This document shows positions 1-11,443 of a stretch of 64,000 nt of DNA, one piece after another. The DNA comes from Kappaphycus alvarezii (taxonomy: Eukaryota > Rhodophyta > Florideophyceae > Gigartinales > Solieriaceae). Below the pieces are notes generated by a model. The model was not told the origin of the DNA, did not search any database, and saw only the letters and a program-made list of their open reading frames with translations. Location: positions 868,001 through 932,000 of the forward strand of contig NADL03000008.1 in the NCBI GenBank assembly GCA_002205965.3. Direction: 5' to 3'. Made by a program: the position numbers and the translations under genes. Positions within the stretch are counted from its first letter, which is position 1; each line of letters begins with the position of its first letter.

Positions 1-30
1 TGTAGTGAGCTTGAGTGCTCACTGCACATT

Positions 31-55
31 TACGTACAGTACAGTACTGTACAGT
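31..55. repeat. GTAC palindromic simple repeat
   Basis: A run of alternating TACAG and TACTG units centred on GTAC makes a self-complementary stretch able to form a hairpin. The same motif recurs near 20340, 36375, 40360, 44470-44580, 44884-44960, 45830-45895 and 63555. It is a dispersed simple repeat rather than a gene. The rest of positions 1-690 shows short frames only and nothing I can name. Confidence 0.7.
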
Positions 56-690
56 AAATCACTTTTAGCCATGCAGTTAAACACAAACTGCATGCTGCGG
101 TTTTTTGGTTGACATACCGTAACACCATAAAGATACTGACAGTGTAATAAAAGCAAAGTTCCTTACAGTATCTCAATGGACACACTCCGCTTGTCACATG
201 CGCCATGCATTGTACAGTACATACATTAAGCATCACGTGTCAGCCGAGATCTGCAAAATTGGCTGGTTTGTCGGATGATAGTCCGGAAATTTTCAGTGTT
301 GATGTGAACATTCTCAGCGGAAAGCGGCCACCGGAGCGTCATCCGTACAGCATTGAAAATAACTCTGAGAACATACCAAAATATGTCGGACGATCTTCTG
401 ATCGTGCGAGTGACAAACGCACTTCTGTAGTTCTGCAGAAGTGCCTACGTAATGGCTATGATTGATGCTGCCTTCGGCGGGCTTACCTCCCACAAATTAC
501 CATCGTCTGGGTCGGACGTGCATATGCAAGATCAAATCGAAGACATCGAATCCGATGTGCTTTCGCAAACTACACGTCGAAACTACAAACGCCTGCACAA
601 GAAGTTCTAAAACTGGCTTCGTAATCACCCCAGCTCAGCGTTTTTTTTCGAAAAATAAGGAAAACTTGTCCGAACAGTCTCCCTGCACAA

Positions 691-1600
691 GTAGTCGAAG
701 TGTCCTTTGCTCACGTCAGCGGCCCCGATCTTCCGAGGCCACTCAGCATATCAGGCCTAAGAGGTTATCGCTCTGCCATGCGATTCCTATCCGGTCAAGA
801 GAATTTCCGCATTCCAGAGTGGCTTGAAAAGCATTTGACGTCCTTTTTGCTGGTTTGAAGCGCCGTGACGCAAGTTAGCGGCAAAACGGATTATGACGAG
901 TTCAAGAAGGACAGAAAGCACTGCCCTTTTCTGAACTTTGCGTAATATCGAGGGCATGTTTCAAATCTAGCAATGAAGCAACAAGCTGCTTCGCACACGT
1001 CTACATGCTCTTGAAATGGAACCTTATGTGTAGATCTAACAACACCTCGTATATCATATTGCGGCATCTGCTTTGGAAAGGAGATGCCCGCCCTTCTGTT
1101 TTCAAGGAATAAACCCGATCAAGGTGGAGATCATCTGCAGGACCCGAAGCAGGTGTACGCCAACCCGATTATGCCAGAGTTTTTCCTGAGCATGCGAATT
1201 TCTTCGCCAGCACTTGTATCGACTTTACACAAGAGGAGTTATTTACGGAGGCCATCAGCAGGACAGATTTCTAAAACTGTTTCATGCTCTTTTAAAAATG
1301 CCTATGGTCTCGGGGATCTTAGTGCTATTGGTACTCCTCCATCTTCGGAATTGGGCAGCCATTCGCTCCGACTTCTCACTACCGCATATGAGAAAAGATC
1401 CTCCGAGTGGCGGTTTGTCATGCGGAAATGCGAGGAGTGCTTGGACCCAGTAAGCACTACCGCCCCTCTAAAAGAGGAAATGAGGACTATGTGGGCTCGA
1501 GTGTTCAGAGGTATCAATGTCGGAACTCATACCATGAATCGACGGAAAATAGTCCGCGCTCACTTGCAAGTAACAAAAAATTTTATATTATCCTCTGTAA
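691..1600 (+). pseudogene. Tyrosine recombinase relic (Crypton/DIRS-like)
   Basis: Three + strand frames together look like a tyrosine recombinase, the DNA strand-exchange enzyme of Crypton, DIRS and Ngaro elements. The stretch 691-857 (SGPDLPRPLSISGLRGYRSA and following) resembles an N-terminal SAM-like core-binding domain. The stretch 1084-1200 carries DQGGDHLQDPKQVYANPIMP, resembling the block before the catalytic HxxR box. GSHSLR at about 1360-1378 fits that HxxR box, and HYRPSKRGNEDYVG at about 1460-1490, in another frame, is where the nucleophilic tyrosine region would lie. At least three frameshifts or stops separate these pieces, so it is not functional. No flanking repeats were found. 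The class assignment rests on motif memory only. Confidence 0.5.
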
Positions 1601-1660
1601 AGCTTTGATGGGCAACCCTGTGACGAGTGCTCCCCTACCACCTGATGACGGCTATGTTTG

Positions 1661-2479
1661 AATTCAGAACGTGCCACAGCAGTGAAACCTTTTAGAAGCA
1701 GCGGAAATTCGGATTCGGTTGGTGTTGGCGTCAGTAATGTTGTAGCAGTAGAAGGCCGGGAGTTTTCGTAGTGATAGGCAGCAGTCGCTATCTAAGTCTG
1801 ATTTAAAATGTGCCTGGCGGGTGTATGTTGAAGTAGCTAGATGTAGAGATCAATTTGTGCCAGCAGAAGTTAGTGTTGTACTTGTTCTTGGCAACGGTGG
1901 GCATGGGAGGCGAAAGGGGTTCGTCACCCACAATGGGCGCGAGCCTTCGGCGGAGAGGTTTTACACCATCCTCGCCTGACTAACAGCCGCCCGCGCCCGC
2001 CACTGCTGTTGACAGTGGATGCGAGCAGGCGTTGGTCGGCAACCATGTGAATCTGCAGATTCACACAGCCATATTTGATCATAGCCGGTCATGTACCGGC
2101 AGCAGTGGGTCAGCGTCATCCACCATTTTGGTTCGATGTCGGTTAGCGGCCATTGAAGGTGGAAGCGGCGGAGAATGGCGGTGGAGAATGGTGATTAGGA
2201 ATGATAGTGGGAATTGGTGCCGCAATGTTAGTGGTACGCGGTGTTGTTCGGGTAGTGATCGTTGCCAGTAATGCTGAGAGAGGATGCTGCTGTCCGACGG
2301 TGCTGATCGGCAGTAGTAGTAGGGGTCTGTGGTGATCGGATTCGCTGCCAAGAGTGCCCGATGGACGTGCGTGCAGGCTTCAATGATGCCTAATGACGCA
2401 ATGTATGGGGGACTGAGAGACGGAAGGGACCCGTGGGAGCCGGAGACGGTGTGGCTACGGTGGAAAGTCACTACTGTGG
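1661..2479. other. No gene recognised
   Basis: No frame here shows a recognisable domain. The long - strand frame across 2079-2687 (202 codons) is rich in Pro, Thr and His and is explained by the G-rich repeat on the + strand. Confidence 0.5.
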
Positions 2480-2695
2480 CGGTAATTTGTGACAGTGGCA
2501 GTGTGTTGACGGCGAGTGGGTGGGGAATCCAGTGTGTTAGCGGGGAGTGGGTGGCGGTGGCAGTGTGTTGACGGCGCGTGAGTGGCGGTGGCAGTATGTT
2601 GACGGCGCATGTGTGGCGGTGGTACTGTTTTGGAGGGGAGCGGGCGGCGGTGGCAGTGTGTTGACGGGAAAAGGGCGGCGGCGGCACTGTGTCTT
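2480..2695 (+). repeat. Degenerate G-rich minisatellite
   Basis: A unit of roughly 36 bases built around GGCGGTGGCAGTGTGTTGAC recurs about five times with drift: near 2495, 2555, 2590, 2625 and 2655. Spacing and sequence vary, so this is an old, degenerate tandem array. It opens all three frames on the opposite strand, which accounts for the long Pro-rich frame there. Confidence 0.65.
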
Positions 2696-3415
2696 CACAC
2701 CTGCAGGCAGTGACGAAGGTTTGTATAAGCGGCGGCAGTGGTTAGTCGTACTGTGAGTCGTTGACTGTGTGTTTAGGGTTCCCGGTCTATGATGAGAAGC
2801 TACCCACAGTCCTCTATCACAGCAAGCGCTTGAACAAAGAAGTCAACTGTTATTTAGCTATACCCCCGAATCAGCCAATCAATCGAAGGTTGTTCGTGTT
2901 CGATAGTCGTCCGACAAATTACGGTCACAACACAGTATTTTGGAGGAATTTGAAGGATACCGTAGGTAATTTTTTCTACCGTAAGGTTCTCCCGGGGGGA
3001 CTCGAGTGCCCTTTATTGCGTGAAACGTACCGCACCGTAGGTAGCATTTATTTGACTGCTTGTGAAAAGCTAACTAAAGGGCTTTGCTTGCGGTAAAACT
3101 GGGGTCGGGCGCCGACGAGCGGCGCTAACAGCAAACCCGACGAACGTGATGTTTTCAGCTTGGTGTTTCGTTTTAACTCTCTCTAGTTCTTTTTATGAGT
3201 CTGTCTGCTATTCTTTCCTTTAGAGAACAGGCAGGACCAGTAGCTCATATAAAGGCAGTAAACGATTGCATAATGGTACTCGATGACATGACTTTAAACT
3301 AACCTAAAAAATAGAAACACTACAATGATATCGCGGAAGTGCCAAGTGTGCAGCAAAAGTCACAAAGAAATATTAAAATTATCTACGATAAATGTATGCA
3401 TAATATTGTCAGAGT
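2696..3415. other. Unassigned; one 111-codon frame
   Basis: A + strand frame at 2761-3096 lacks an ATG near its start and has no recognisable domain. Nothing else is supported. Bases 2700-2735 weakly resemble the leader of the copia element near 54220-54255 (shared GCAGTGACGAAG and GTTTGTA words), too short to interpret. Confidence 0.35.
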
Positions 3416-3540
3416 AGTGAATGGTAACGCGCCCCCGGGGAGATACTGCATTCAAAGTTTCGAGAAGTATCTCCCAGGTGGTAAAGTTCATGGATGCGCG
3501 CTATAAACTGCAGTAAATTATAAAAACCCTATCGTAAAGT
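3416..3540 (+). repeat. Left member of diverged flanking repeat (candidate LTR)
   Basis: This stretch matches 8817-8937 in the same orientation. Shared words include GGGGAGATA, AAAGTTT and AAGTATCT, followed by a TATAAA region near the right end. I judge identity to be about two thirds. The pair brackets the + strand Ty3/gypsy relic, so the repeats are plausibly its LTRs, but exact ends, TG...CA termini and target duplication are not visible. Confidence 0.45.
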
Positions 3541-5599
3541 GCAGTTGACGGGAAAGTGAATGTAGCTTAAGCTTGGCTAATCAGGACAATAGAGAGACAA
3601 AAGAATTACATGGTAACACATCAAGGCCCGACAAAAATGAAGAAATACGGCACCCTGACCTCTCCTTTGATGAATACCCTTTCTCAATAATCTACGGCTA
3701 CTTATTGCGTTTGAACACGTTTTGATGCGAGGCAAAAGCGACGCGGAGAAGGTTCTCCAGACCCTACGTCACCTATATGGGTTTGACTTCTACTACGGAC
3801 AATTTCCACGCAGTGGGCCCTTTAGGATGGAAGCCGGGGATTGTAAAGTGATCAAGAAAAAGCTATTTGGAGAATTCAAGAAGGTGGAATCGGAGGAAAA
3901 GTTTCACTATGCAATTAATGCAGAACTGTATGCCGCAGACAAAGTAGGGTCTTCGTAAAGTTTCGAAGACTTATAGAAGAGAGCAGGCTTCAAAAATAAG
4001 GCATGATTCAGCCCTCGTTCAAAAAAGGTAGCGGAACACCCGGGATTGGCACATTTTGTCACATGTAAGACCCTTACGGACTATAACGGACTATAATGGA
4101 TTCAGTTAAGTGAAAGAATACTTTTGTGTTGGTCAAAAAGATCTTTTCTATAACTGGGGCTTGGAAACAATGGCCATATTTGGGCCCTTTTATGATCCAA
4201 TTCTGTTCATGCAACCACGCTGTCAGCTGGTACTGCACTGTACAGTGAGGCAAATGTTTCGATTGTCGCCCATCAATAGTCTTGTTACTGTATACTCACC
4301 CGAGTGGGCCCGAGGGTGTGTGTTATGGAAAACTCGGCCTCAAATTTGGACCTGATATTTTCGCAGGAGAAAGGCATTTATTGGGGCAAGCGTTGACTTA
4401 ACTCATCAATAAATTGTATTATACTACTTGGCCGACATGGAATTTACTTTCCCGCCGTCGTAAATAACTCTAACCTAACTAGCTTTTATTTATACCCACG
4501 TTGCCACTAGGGCCCCAGAATAATCAGCCACCCCGGTGTTGGCTCTAAACTTGACTCTCAACTTCTGCCTTTCCAGCAACTTTGGAAACGCCAACTTGGG
4601 TTATAACCACGTTTATTCACCCGGATTCCCATTTTATTTACCCCTTTCTATCTAATATTTTACTATCCCTTTTATTTTTTGTTTATGATAATTACTCACA
4701 CATGGTGCCCGGACTCCGGCGTCTTCATAAAATAGTAGATTCAATTGTTTCGTTGATGAAAAAAGGCGTATCTTCAGTGGAGATAATAAGCCTTTGACCC
4801 ATTACTACATCTATTTTTGTGCAAAATTGCACCCCTAGTGTCCATGTTTATTGGACTCGATTATTCTCAAGGTTCTAGCATTGCGCGGATCTCTGCACGG
4901 CCTTACAACCCCGAGGAAAATTGTACCGTACAGCTTTCCAAGAGATCACCCCTGCTCCACCACCCCAAACTCTCCTCACCATCGCCGGAATGCGGTATTG
5001 CACCGCAGGGTACTTAATGAGAAAGAGGCGCAGCGAAAACCCCGTGGTCTTGGTGTGTGTGTTTATTGGTTTTCCAATTGTCTAGCGGTATTCCTTACCT
5101 ATAAGGCTACAAGTGCGCAACGCGTATTGCACTACTAAGTATTGGCAAGAATTGGATTTTGACCACGAATTTAGTCGTAGCTACTATGAAAAGAACGAGA
5201 ATCGGGCCAGTCAATGACCACAAAAAGGAAAGGCATACCCATTGTATGGATTTCGGGAGGGGAGGTCATTCTGATATGATATGATGGATGGTCGAAGTGT
5301 CAGCGTGATTGGTCCCTTCGGGTTGAAATTGCAGGGAAAAGAGCTGAGTCGGAAAAGAACACAGTACAGGGAAAATGCGAGAGAGGGACCAGTGGAAGTT
5401 GTCTTAAAGACTCGGGGAGGCCATATTTTGGCCACAGCCACCAAGAATGGTGAAAGCTAGGCACTTGAAAAATAGAGGAGAAAAAAATGATGGACATCAA
5501 TGCCCTTGTAAGCGAGGCACCGGTCGCTCGTTGGCAGTTTAATTTTCTAGCGCCTAGTAGAAAGAAGAAAAGGAAGCGTAAAAAAATCAGGCATATATC
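3541..5599. other. Presumed gypsy leader/gag region, not recognisable
   Basis: By position this would be the leader and gag of the gypsy element, but no capsid or zinc-knuckle motif is legible. A 78-codon + strand frame (3722-3958, basic and aromatic rich) and an 81-codon one (4110-4355) have no family match I can name. A small 10-base repeat (GGACTATAAC/T) occurs at 4078-4100. Confidence 0.35.
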
Positions 5600-7990
5600 A
5601 GCTTGCAAGTTGACCCTGGGAAGTATAACGTGGTAGCAGGGCTTCTTCTAGCCAATGCAAATATGAACTTCGGGCAGCTTCTTTGTGAGGACGTGAATGA
5701 GGCTACGAAGAAAATAAAGAGGTCGGTTGCGAGGACGTTGAAGGTTTTGCAGGCCTCAATAACTAATCCTTTTGGGATACCCGCTGGTTGAGGTTAATCG
5801 CCGTGATGGCGGACGGGAAGAAGATTCACGCCCTGTTAGACAGGTGCATAGGTGACGTTCCGAATCTCATGTCATGGATTTCTGTGAAAACTGGGACTGT
5901 TTCCCCAACGGCCACGGATTTTCAAGTCACGTCACTGATTGGAAGGTTGCTCAAGTCTTGGGCTGTGATCGAGAGGTACTAGTGTCTGTAGATCGTTTCT
6001 TGTACCTTTAGAATTATTGGTGATACGCAACCCATTTATCGACGTAATTTTTTCCAGTCCCAATCTGGAGTCTCTGAAGGCGAATATCGAATATAGTCGC
6101 CAGCGGGCCACCCTGCTAGAGACTAAGGAGAAAAATCTTTTATCTCTATTCAGCGAGCGCCCATGATCAACGGATCGCACACATATAGTGGGTATATCAC
6201 ATCTCCAAGGGAGTCAGAAAGCAAGCAGCTTGCCACTTTATGCTTATACTCATCAGATGAAAGTGAGTTTTAGTCGGAAAATGAACAGCAGGTAGTACTG
6301 GTAATTCTGAACAAAGAGCACTATGAACTGGATTTCAAGGAATCCACAGAAAATGAAAACTCTATAGGGAAAGATAAGCAGTAATAGATGGAGGTTCTGA
6401 TCTCCTTGAAGTTTAAACATCTAGAAGAGGAGGACTAACAGACGCTGGTAAAGGCACTTAAGCAAACGAACGTAATAGCTTGTAAATACATAATCTCGAG
6501 CTATTGAAACGTTTCTGCCGTTCACTCTTCGGCTTAACGATACATTGAAAGGCTTAGAGCATAAATTAAAAGCACAACTACATAGTTAGGAAAGAGGTAA
6601 ACAAAGTTTTGGAAGCAGGGATCATCACACCCTGGAGTTCCGTCTGATAGGTTCAGTGCTTATAACGACCAAGAAGGATGGGAGGACATGTTTCTGCGTT
6701 GACTGTCATCAATCCAATATAGTGATGAAGACATAAAGCTGACCGCTACAAAAGATAGAAAATTTTTCTACGGGCTTTCAGATGCAAAAATAATTCACGA
6801 CGTTAGATCTCTAAATGGGTTACTAGTAGATAAGAATGGCCGAAACCTGGAAGAAACGATGAAAGTCGTCTCCAGGTAAAAAAAATACGAAATAGAAGTG
6901 ACTACGTTCAGGTTAATGAATGCGCCAGCGACGTTTCGACGGGTGAGGGACACTTTTTTACGAAGGGAGAAGGATTGATTGCGCTATTTACCGCCGCTAG
7001 GATAATTTTCGGACATAATGGACACGTTCGACTAGTACATAAGCCATTGGATGTTAACTTGACAAGTAATTTTATCAGGGACAGGTTTTCGTGACCAGGA
7101 GTATACCGGGATATCACAGACTATGTGGGTAATATGAGGCTTTTCAGCATGCACACATGCTTCCAATGTAGTATAAGAGACCTGGACTTCCTGTTTGAGG
7201 GCATTTTGAAACGTTTTTATCGACTTTTTAGGACTATTCAAGCAATCAAGAACTAAAAAGAGTTCGCCATAGTATCAGTGAAACGCATGAACAGTTAGTC
7301 GCTATCCTATACACGGAGAATTATACGTCAAAAAACGTCAAATGTCTCGTCGAAAATGAAATAATCCTGCCTTTAGAATCACCAAGTACGATTTTATCCG
7401 ACAAATTCATGGCTTTCATGGCTGTTGCGGTCTATATTTTCATGGAAAGGTACTGAATTGGCAGGAAAGCGGTTCGAACCCATGCACCAATGGCTAACGG
7501 CAGGGAAGAGATAATGATTTGAAAAATCATGCACGACATCAAGAGACCCGTTCCGAGGAATAGAAGAGATTGGGCTGAGGCATTGACTCGAGTTTTGTAC
7601 TCTTGCAGTCGCGCAACCACGGGGTCCTCCCTCCATAGTTTAGGTTGATGCAAGAGATAAAATCGAGGATGTTCTCCAGCGTCGCTGTGGCCCTTCTGAG
7701 TCAAGTTGAACAGAAGAAATGCATTTTCGATATTCTAGGGGACTCTAGGCCACATGTGGCGGTATCGAAAAAATCTAGCGTTCAAGCGGACTAAGGGATA
7801 AACTAATTGCTTCAAATTCGGCGACGAAGTTTTCTTGGCTCATGGACCAGCATGTAGGACAAAAATACGATTTAAGGAGTCCGAATTGTTCTACGTTCCA
7901 TGCGTGGTGACCAAGGCAGAATATTCTCGTTACGGACCACTCATACTATGGAAAGGGTGAATCTAAGATATTAATACGAAAAGGCTTCTC
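5600..7990 (+). pseudogene. Ty3/gypsy pol relic (protease-RT-integrase)
   Basis: Degenerate polyprotein on the + strand in the usual Ty3/gypsy order. Gag end/protease, about 5600-6170: a frame with VMADGKKIHALLD, where a DSG catalytic triplet would be expected but DRC is seen, then VPLELLVIRNPFIDVI, typical of the end of a retropepsin. Reverse transcriptase: FTTLDL at 6794-6811 and LMNAPATF at 6913-6936, both strong gypsy RT signatures. Integrase, about 7380-7650: LSDKF then APMANGREE (7484-7510), matching the D and E region of the rve core. Numerous stops and shifts separate the blocks, so it is inactive. The repeats at 3416 and 8817 fit as its LTRs. Confidence 0.8.
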
Positions 7991-8816
7991 GGGTACAAGA
8001 TGACGCTCAAATACTTGCTCAAATCAGAGATCAGCAGTAATTAGGGGAAAAGATGACTATGAGAAGGACAGTAAATGGAAAGTGGCAAGAAAAGAAGGGT
8101 AGAAGGCAAAATTGGAAGGAAATAGACGTGGAAAAATTTATCGGCGAGGCTGGCTACTTGACCAGCCACCTTGATTGCGATTGCGTTTCGCCATTGTTTT
8201 ACCCCTGACTGGTGCTTCCCTTCTTTTTCGCATGGACAATGACTGTTGAAGGGTCCAATAGTAGGATAAAAGGAGAGAATCTCGTGGAAGGCAATCAAAA
8301 TGGCCAAAAGGGCAAGGCGTGGGCGATACTTGTGGGCAGGAAGGGAATCTGAAGGAGATGTACGCGACCATAGCGACTCAAAGCTGCTTTGTAAGTCCTA
8401 TGAAGGTTCCATGGACTGTTTTGAGTTTGTCAACGAGCAGATCGGCAGTTCAGCTGCACCTCTGGGGAACTACTGAATTTTTCTTGCAACCGACATTGGA
8501 AAACCGAAGGAGAATCAAGGGAGAGGGTCGAGCGCGAGCAAGGCGAGCAGTGTGGCATTCAAATAAGTAAAGCAGGTGGATCAATTGAGAGGTGATCGAG
8601 TAATGCACTAGGCCTGGGTAGGCGTAGTGGTTAGATTGGTATGTGACGCACTAGGGCTATTACAGTGTGAGGTGAGGTGATAAAGCAGTTTGGGTAGGTC
8701 AAGTGGTGTGGGAGCTGGAAAAATGGTGTGGCGGCAAGGCAGCCAGGATTCCAAGCGGCGCATGCCCTCAAATGTTATGCACTCGCAGTGTACCTCTGGT
8801 ACTGGGGCGTTTTGGG
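7991..8816 (+). other. Presumed 3' part of the gypsy element
   Basis: Purine-rich sequence between the integrase relic and the right flanking repeat. An 83-codon frame (8319-8570) and a 67-codon frame (8690-8893) are open but carry no motif I recognise. Confidence 0.35.
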
Positions 8817-8937
8817 CGGTGAATAGCCACGTGCCTCTGGGGAGATATTGTTCTGAAAGTTTTGGTAAGTATCTACCAAGGTGTTCAGGCTAGTAAAAGC
8901 GTGTAGTAAGATGCAGTATAAATATAAACCGGAAAGT
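8817..8937 (+). repeat. Right member of diverged flanking repeat (candidate LTR)
   Basis: Partner of 3416-3540; see there. The match fades after the ATATAAACC word near 8930. Bases 8938-9560, to the right of it, are AT-rich with no frame or repeat I can support. Confidence 0.45.
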
Positions 8938-9560
8938 AGCGTGCGATAGAAGGAATACGGAGGGTGGGATACGCTTCGTCGATGAGAAGAATAAGTGAAA
9001 AACAAACATATCAATGCATTCATATATTTTTGCCTCAGAAGGAACGTAATTCACGTGAACTTTCAATGTTTCAGTAATATATCCTGATAATTAATTGAAA
9101 TCTAGGATAATAATACAATCCGGGAGGGGTAATATTTGGGTTCAATGCGGTGGTATACTTAATTTTCCTGATAAAAGAAATCGTAAACGAGGCCAAATTT
9201 GGGTAACCCCTGGCATACCCTGAGAACGAAGGTTCTCTGGAATATATACCCTTTCACGCTGTGGCCTTAGGTGTCGCTCAAAACCAAGGAATGTTTGTGT
9301 TAGTTTACTGTATGTACTGAAAGTGGAACAAAAGGTGAAATTTACATTAGCCTGTGCAATAGGCCGGCGGTGGAGAAAAAACTAATTTGAAAATGGGCGT
9401 GCTATGAAACGGCAACTAAAGTATTACTGCGAAGGGAGGTTTGTTCTTTCTTTTGCTTTATATAGTACTGTAATAACTTAATTTTGTCAAATTATTCTGG
9501 GCTACGGTATCTGTCTGAAATTGAGGCCTTTAGGCAGATGCAAAGTTGTAGACAACTTTA

Positions 9561-9681
9561 TGAAATGTAAAATCGGATGATCCAGAAGGAGGCAGACTGC
9601 AGTACTGGCGAGAGTTTTTGTAGTTTTAAGCGACTGGCGCCGCGGCGCCCAGTCGTAGCTGTGTAACAACTAACTACAACA
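9561..9681 (-). repeat. 3' LTR of the outer copia element
   Basis: Begins TGAAATGTAAAATCGG and ends CTACAACA on the + strand, matching 20020-20134 through shared words such as GATAATCC/GATGATCC, CAGAA, GAGGCAGA and CAGTACTGGCGAG. TG...CA ends fit a short LTR of about 120 bases. It contains a GC-rich inverted repeat at 9631-9655 that the other copy has lost. Confidence 0.65.
9631..9655. repeat. GC-rich inverted repeat (hairpin)
   Basis: CGACTGG and CCAGTCG flank a CGCC-GC-GGCG core, giving an almost perfect 25-base palindrome inside the LTR. It could be a transcript hairpin or just sequence drift; the partner LTR does not keep it. Confidence 0.6.
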
Positions 9682-9718
9682 GTGAACCTTACAGAGGGCG
9701 CAGACCCCATATTCATAA

Positions 9719-10623
9719 TCAAACTCGTCTTGTTCTATTTTCCTTACTGGCTTCGTCTGTACTGAGGATTGCTTTACTTAAGACTTTTTGCGAAGCCACT
9801 GCTTGATGGCAAACAGAAGTTCTCTGCTCGAATAGTCTCGAACAAGATAGAGTTTCCTTGCATGCGCGTAAAATTATCGACAATGTTCTGCGAAGATCTG
9901 ACCCAAACAACGTTCGTAATTTACTCGTCATTATATGCGCGCGCGGATATCTGAAATCTCGATCATGAGACTAAGTTCAGGTAATCGCTAAGAAGCAGTG
10001 ATAGTATAGAAGATGCTCTTGGAATCTGTAGAAATGTAAAGAGGAATATCAAGCTCATGCTCCGCAGTAAGATGCGGAGACTGAAACCGTAGTCATAGAA
10101 GGGAGAGAAGGCATAGGTCTCACTATCAATCATTGAACTTGTAACAATTTAACACTTAGATGATGCCCAGTGCAATATGTGAAAGAAGTTAGAGCCGTCG
10201 ACTGGGGAAATAATCATACCTAGTTGGATGGTTTTGTTATGATTTTTGTATATACACTGTCCGGAAAGACATACAGTTTGAGTGAAGAGCTGTACAAGGC
10301 ATAGTACTTGAGCTTCAAAGTTTTCGTGCTTTGCAATTTCTTGACAACTTCATTGAGTAGCTTAAATTGGTCCCTATTGATTGATTCTTTTCGAAATTGG
10401 CATAGCTGTGCTACGCAGTAAGATATTTCCGGTCGGGAGCTCAGAGAAATTGAAAAACGTTGACCACGGATAGTGCAGAATTGTTAAAAATCAATTGTGT
10501 AGGTGCTGAGTCATGTGAGTCATTCGATGTGCTGGTCTTGCCACATGTAAATGGAATTTTCAGTGCGCTCAATTAGGAAACCCAGTAAGAGTAGAGGTAG
10601 AGTTTCTTCTTCCGAGTTATGGA
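9719..10623 (-). pseudogene. Outer copia: RT C-terminus and RNase H
   Basis: Read on the - strand, this holds the end of a copia RT (RPEISYC near 10430, the TRPDL-type motif), followed by an RNase H core with QLGMII-like and FHILHWASSKC blocks (about 10220-10150), ISTDSKS (near 10030) and the terminal VWVRSSQNIVDNFTRMQGNS (about 9920-9860), which is the usual copia GWVxTxxNxADxxTK region. The pieces lie in several frames with stops. They continue the RT that breaks off at 16047 on the far side of the inserted element. Confidence 0.75.
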
Positions 10624-10789
10624 TGACCCAAACAGAATCACTGAATGAAATAGTGCACCCGCAGAGAGGATGAGGAGATGAATCAATGATTTGATGCGGG
10701 GACTAAGAGAGAAGAGTGAGGCACCAAATTATTGCATAAAAGTGAATCAAGGAGAGTTAATTTGATTATTGTCGCATTGATTCACGACA
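10624..10789 (-). repeat. 3' LTR of inserted copia
   Basis: Shares long near-identical words with 15879-16046, for example AGAGAGGATGAGGAGATGAA and GAGGCACCAAATTATTGCAT, in the same orientation. Starts TG and ends CA on the + strand. Confidence 0.75.
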
Positions 10790-10795
10790 ATTTGA

Positions 10796-10814
10796 CTTTT
10801 TTTCTTTTTTTTCC
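10796..10814 (-). promoter_or_regulatory. Polypurine tract of inserted copia
   Basis: A CT-only run, mostly T, on the + strand lies just inside the 3' LTR. On the - strand it is A/G only and sits where plus-strand DNA synthesis is primed in LTR retrotransposons. Confidence 0.6.
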
Positions 10815-10902
10815 GAGCAGAGAGGAGCAATTCTTCTCCGTCGATCCAGCTGCATTCAGGCTAATCTTATTCTTGAACATCAATGAAATTATCGGATGGT
10901 TG

Positions 10903-11443
10903 TTAGGCAGGACATCTGGACGAGTAGTTCCTTCTGCGTATTTTTTTCTGGGATCCAGGTGATAGTCCTAATTTCATGATTGACCAAGATAATAAAGAAT
11001 CTCTGATTGCAGCAGCGTCGATCTCTAATCGTTTCTCGACAGTATGGGGATTCATCTCTACACAGTTCAATGTCGTGCTATGGTTAACATATTCATATAG
11101 AGGTAGCTCAGAACCAAGCACTGCACACACAGTATGCCTCACGTAGTATGCTTCATCATAACTGTTGACAAGAGCAAGCAGCTCTGCCGCCATTACAGAT
11201 CCAGTGACTCTACGGCACTTCTTGCTACCGCAGTGCAGAACATTTTTCATGATTATCCTGATCAGCCAATACAATAATGAACTCAGCTCGCGATGCCAAA
11301 TTAGCTGCGTTACCAAAAGAGGAATCGGTAAACAGCACCAATCGTAGTGAATCTCTTTTTTAAGTTGACGTAGTTCAAACCAAGGACATGTGTCTGTTTG
11401 TAATACTAGATAAACCAATGAGCTTTTTCCTTGATGACTCAAA
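10903..11443 (-). pseudogene. Inserted copia: RNase H domain
   Basis: The - strand carries TDSSFGNAANLASRAEFIIV (around 11330-11270), then SKKCRRVTGSVMAAELLALV and DEAYYVRHT, the copia RNase H metal-binding Asp and Ala-Glu-Leu blocks, and TVEKRLEIDAAAIRDSLLSW near the end. Two frames are needed, so there is at least one frameshift. The expected Gln-Leu-Gly after the first block reads Arg-Ala-Glu here. Inactive. Confidence 0.8.

Noticed and set aside
2079..2687. 202-codon open frame on the - strand
   Set aside because: Pro/His/Thr-rich translation produced by the G-rich minisatellite on the other strand; no domain, and the frame is explained by the repeat.
2698..2740. Similarity to the leader at 54218-54260
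   Set aside because: Only about 25 matching bases; too short to call a repeat copy without a search.
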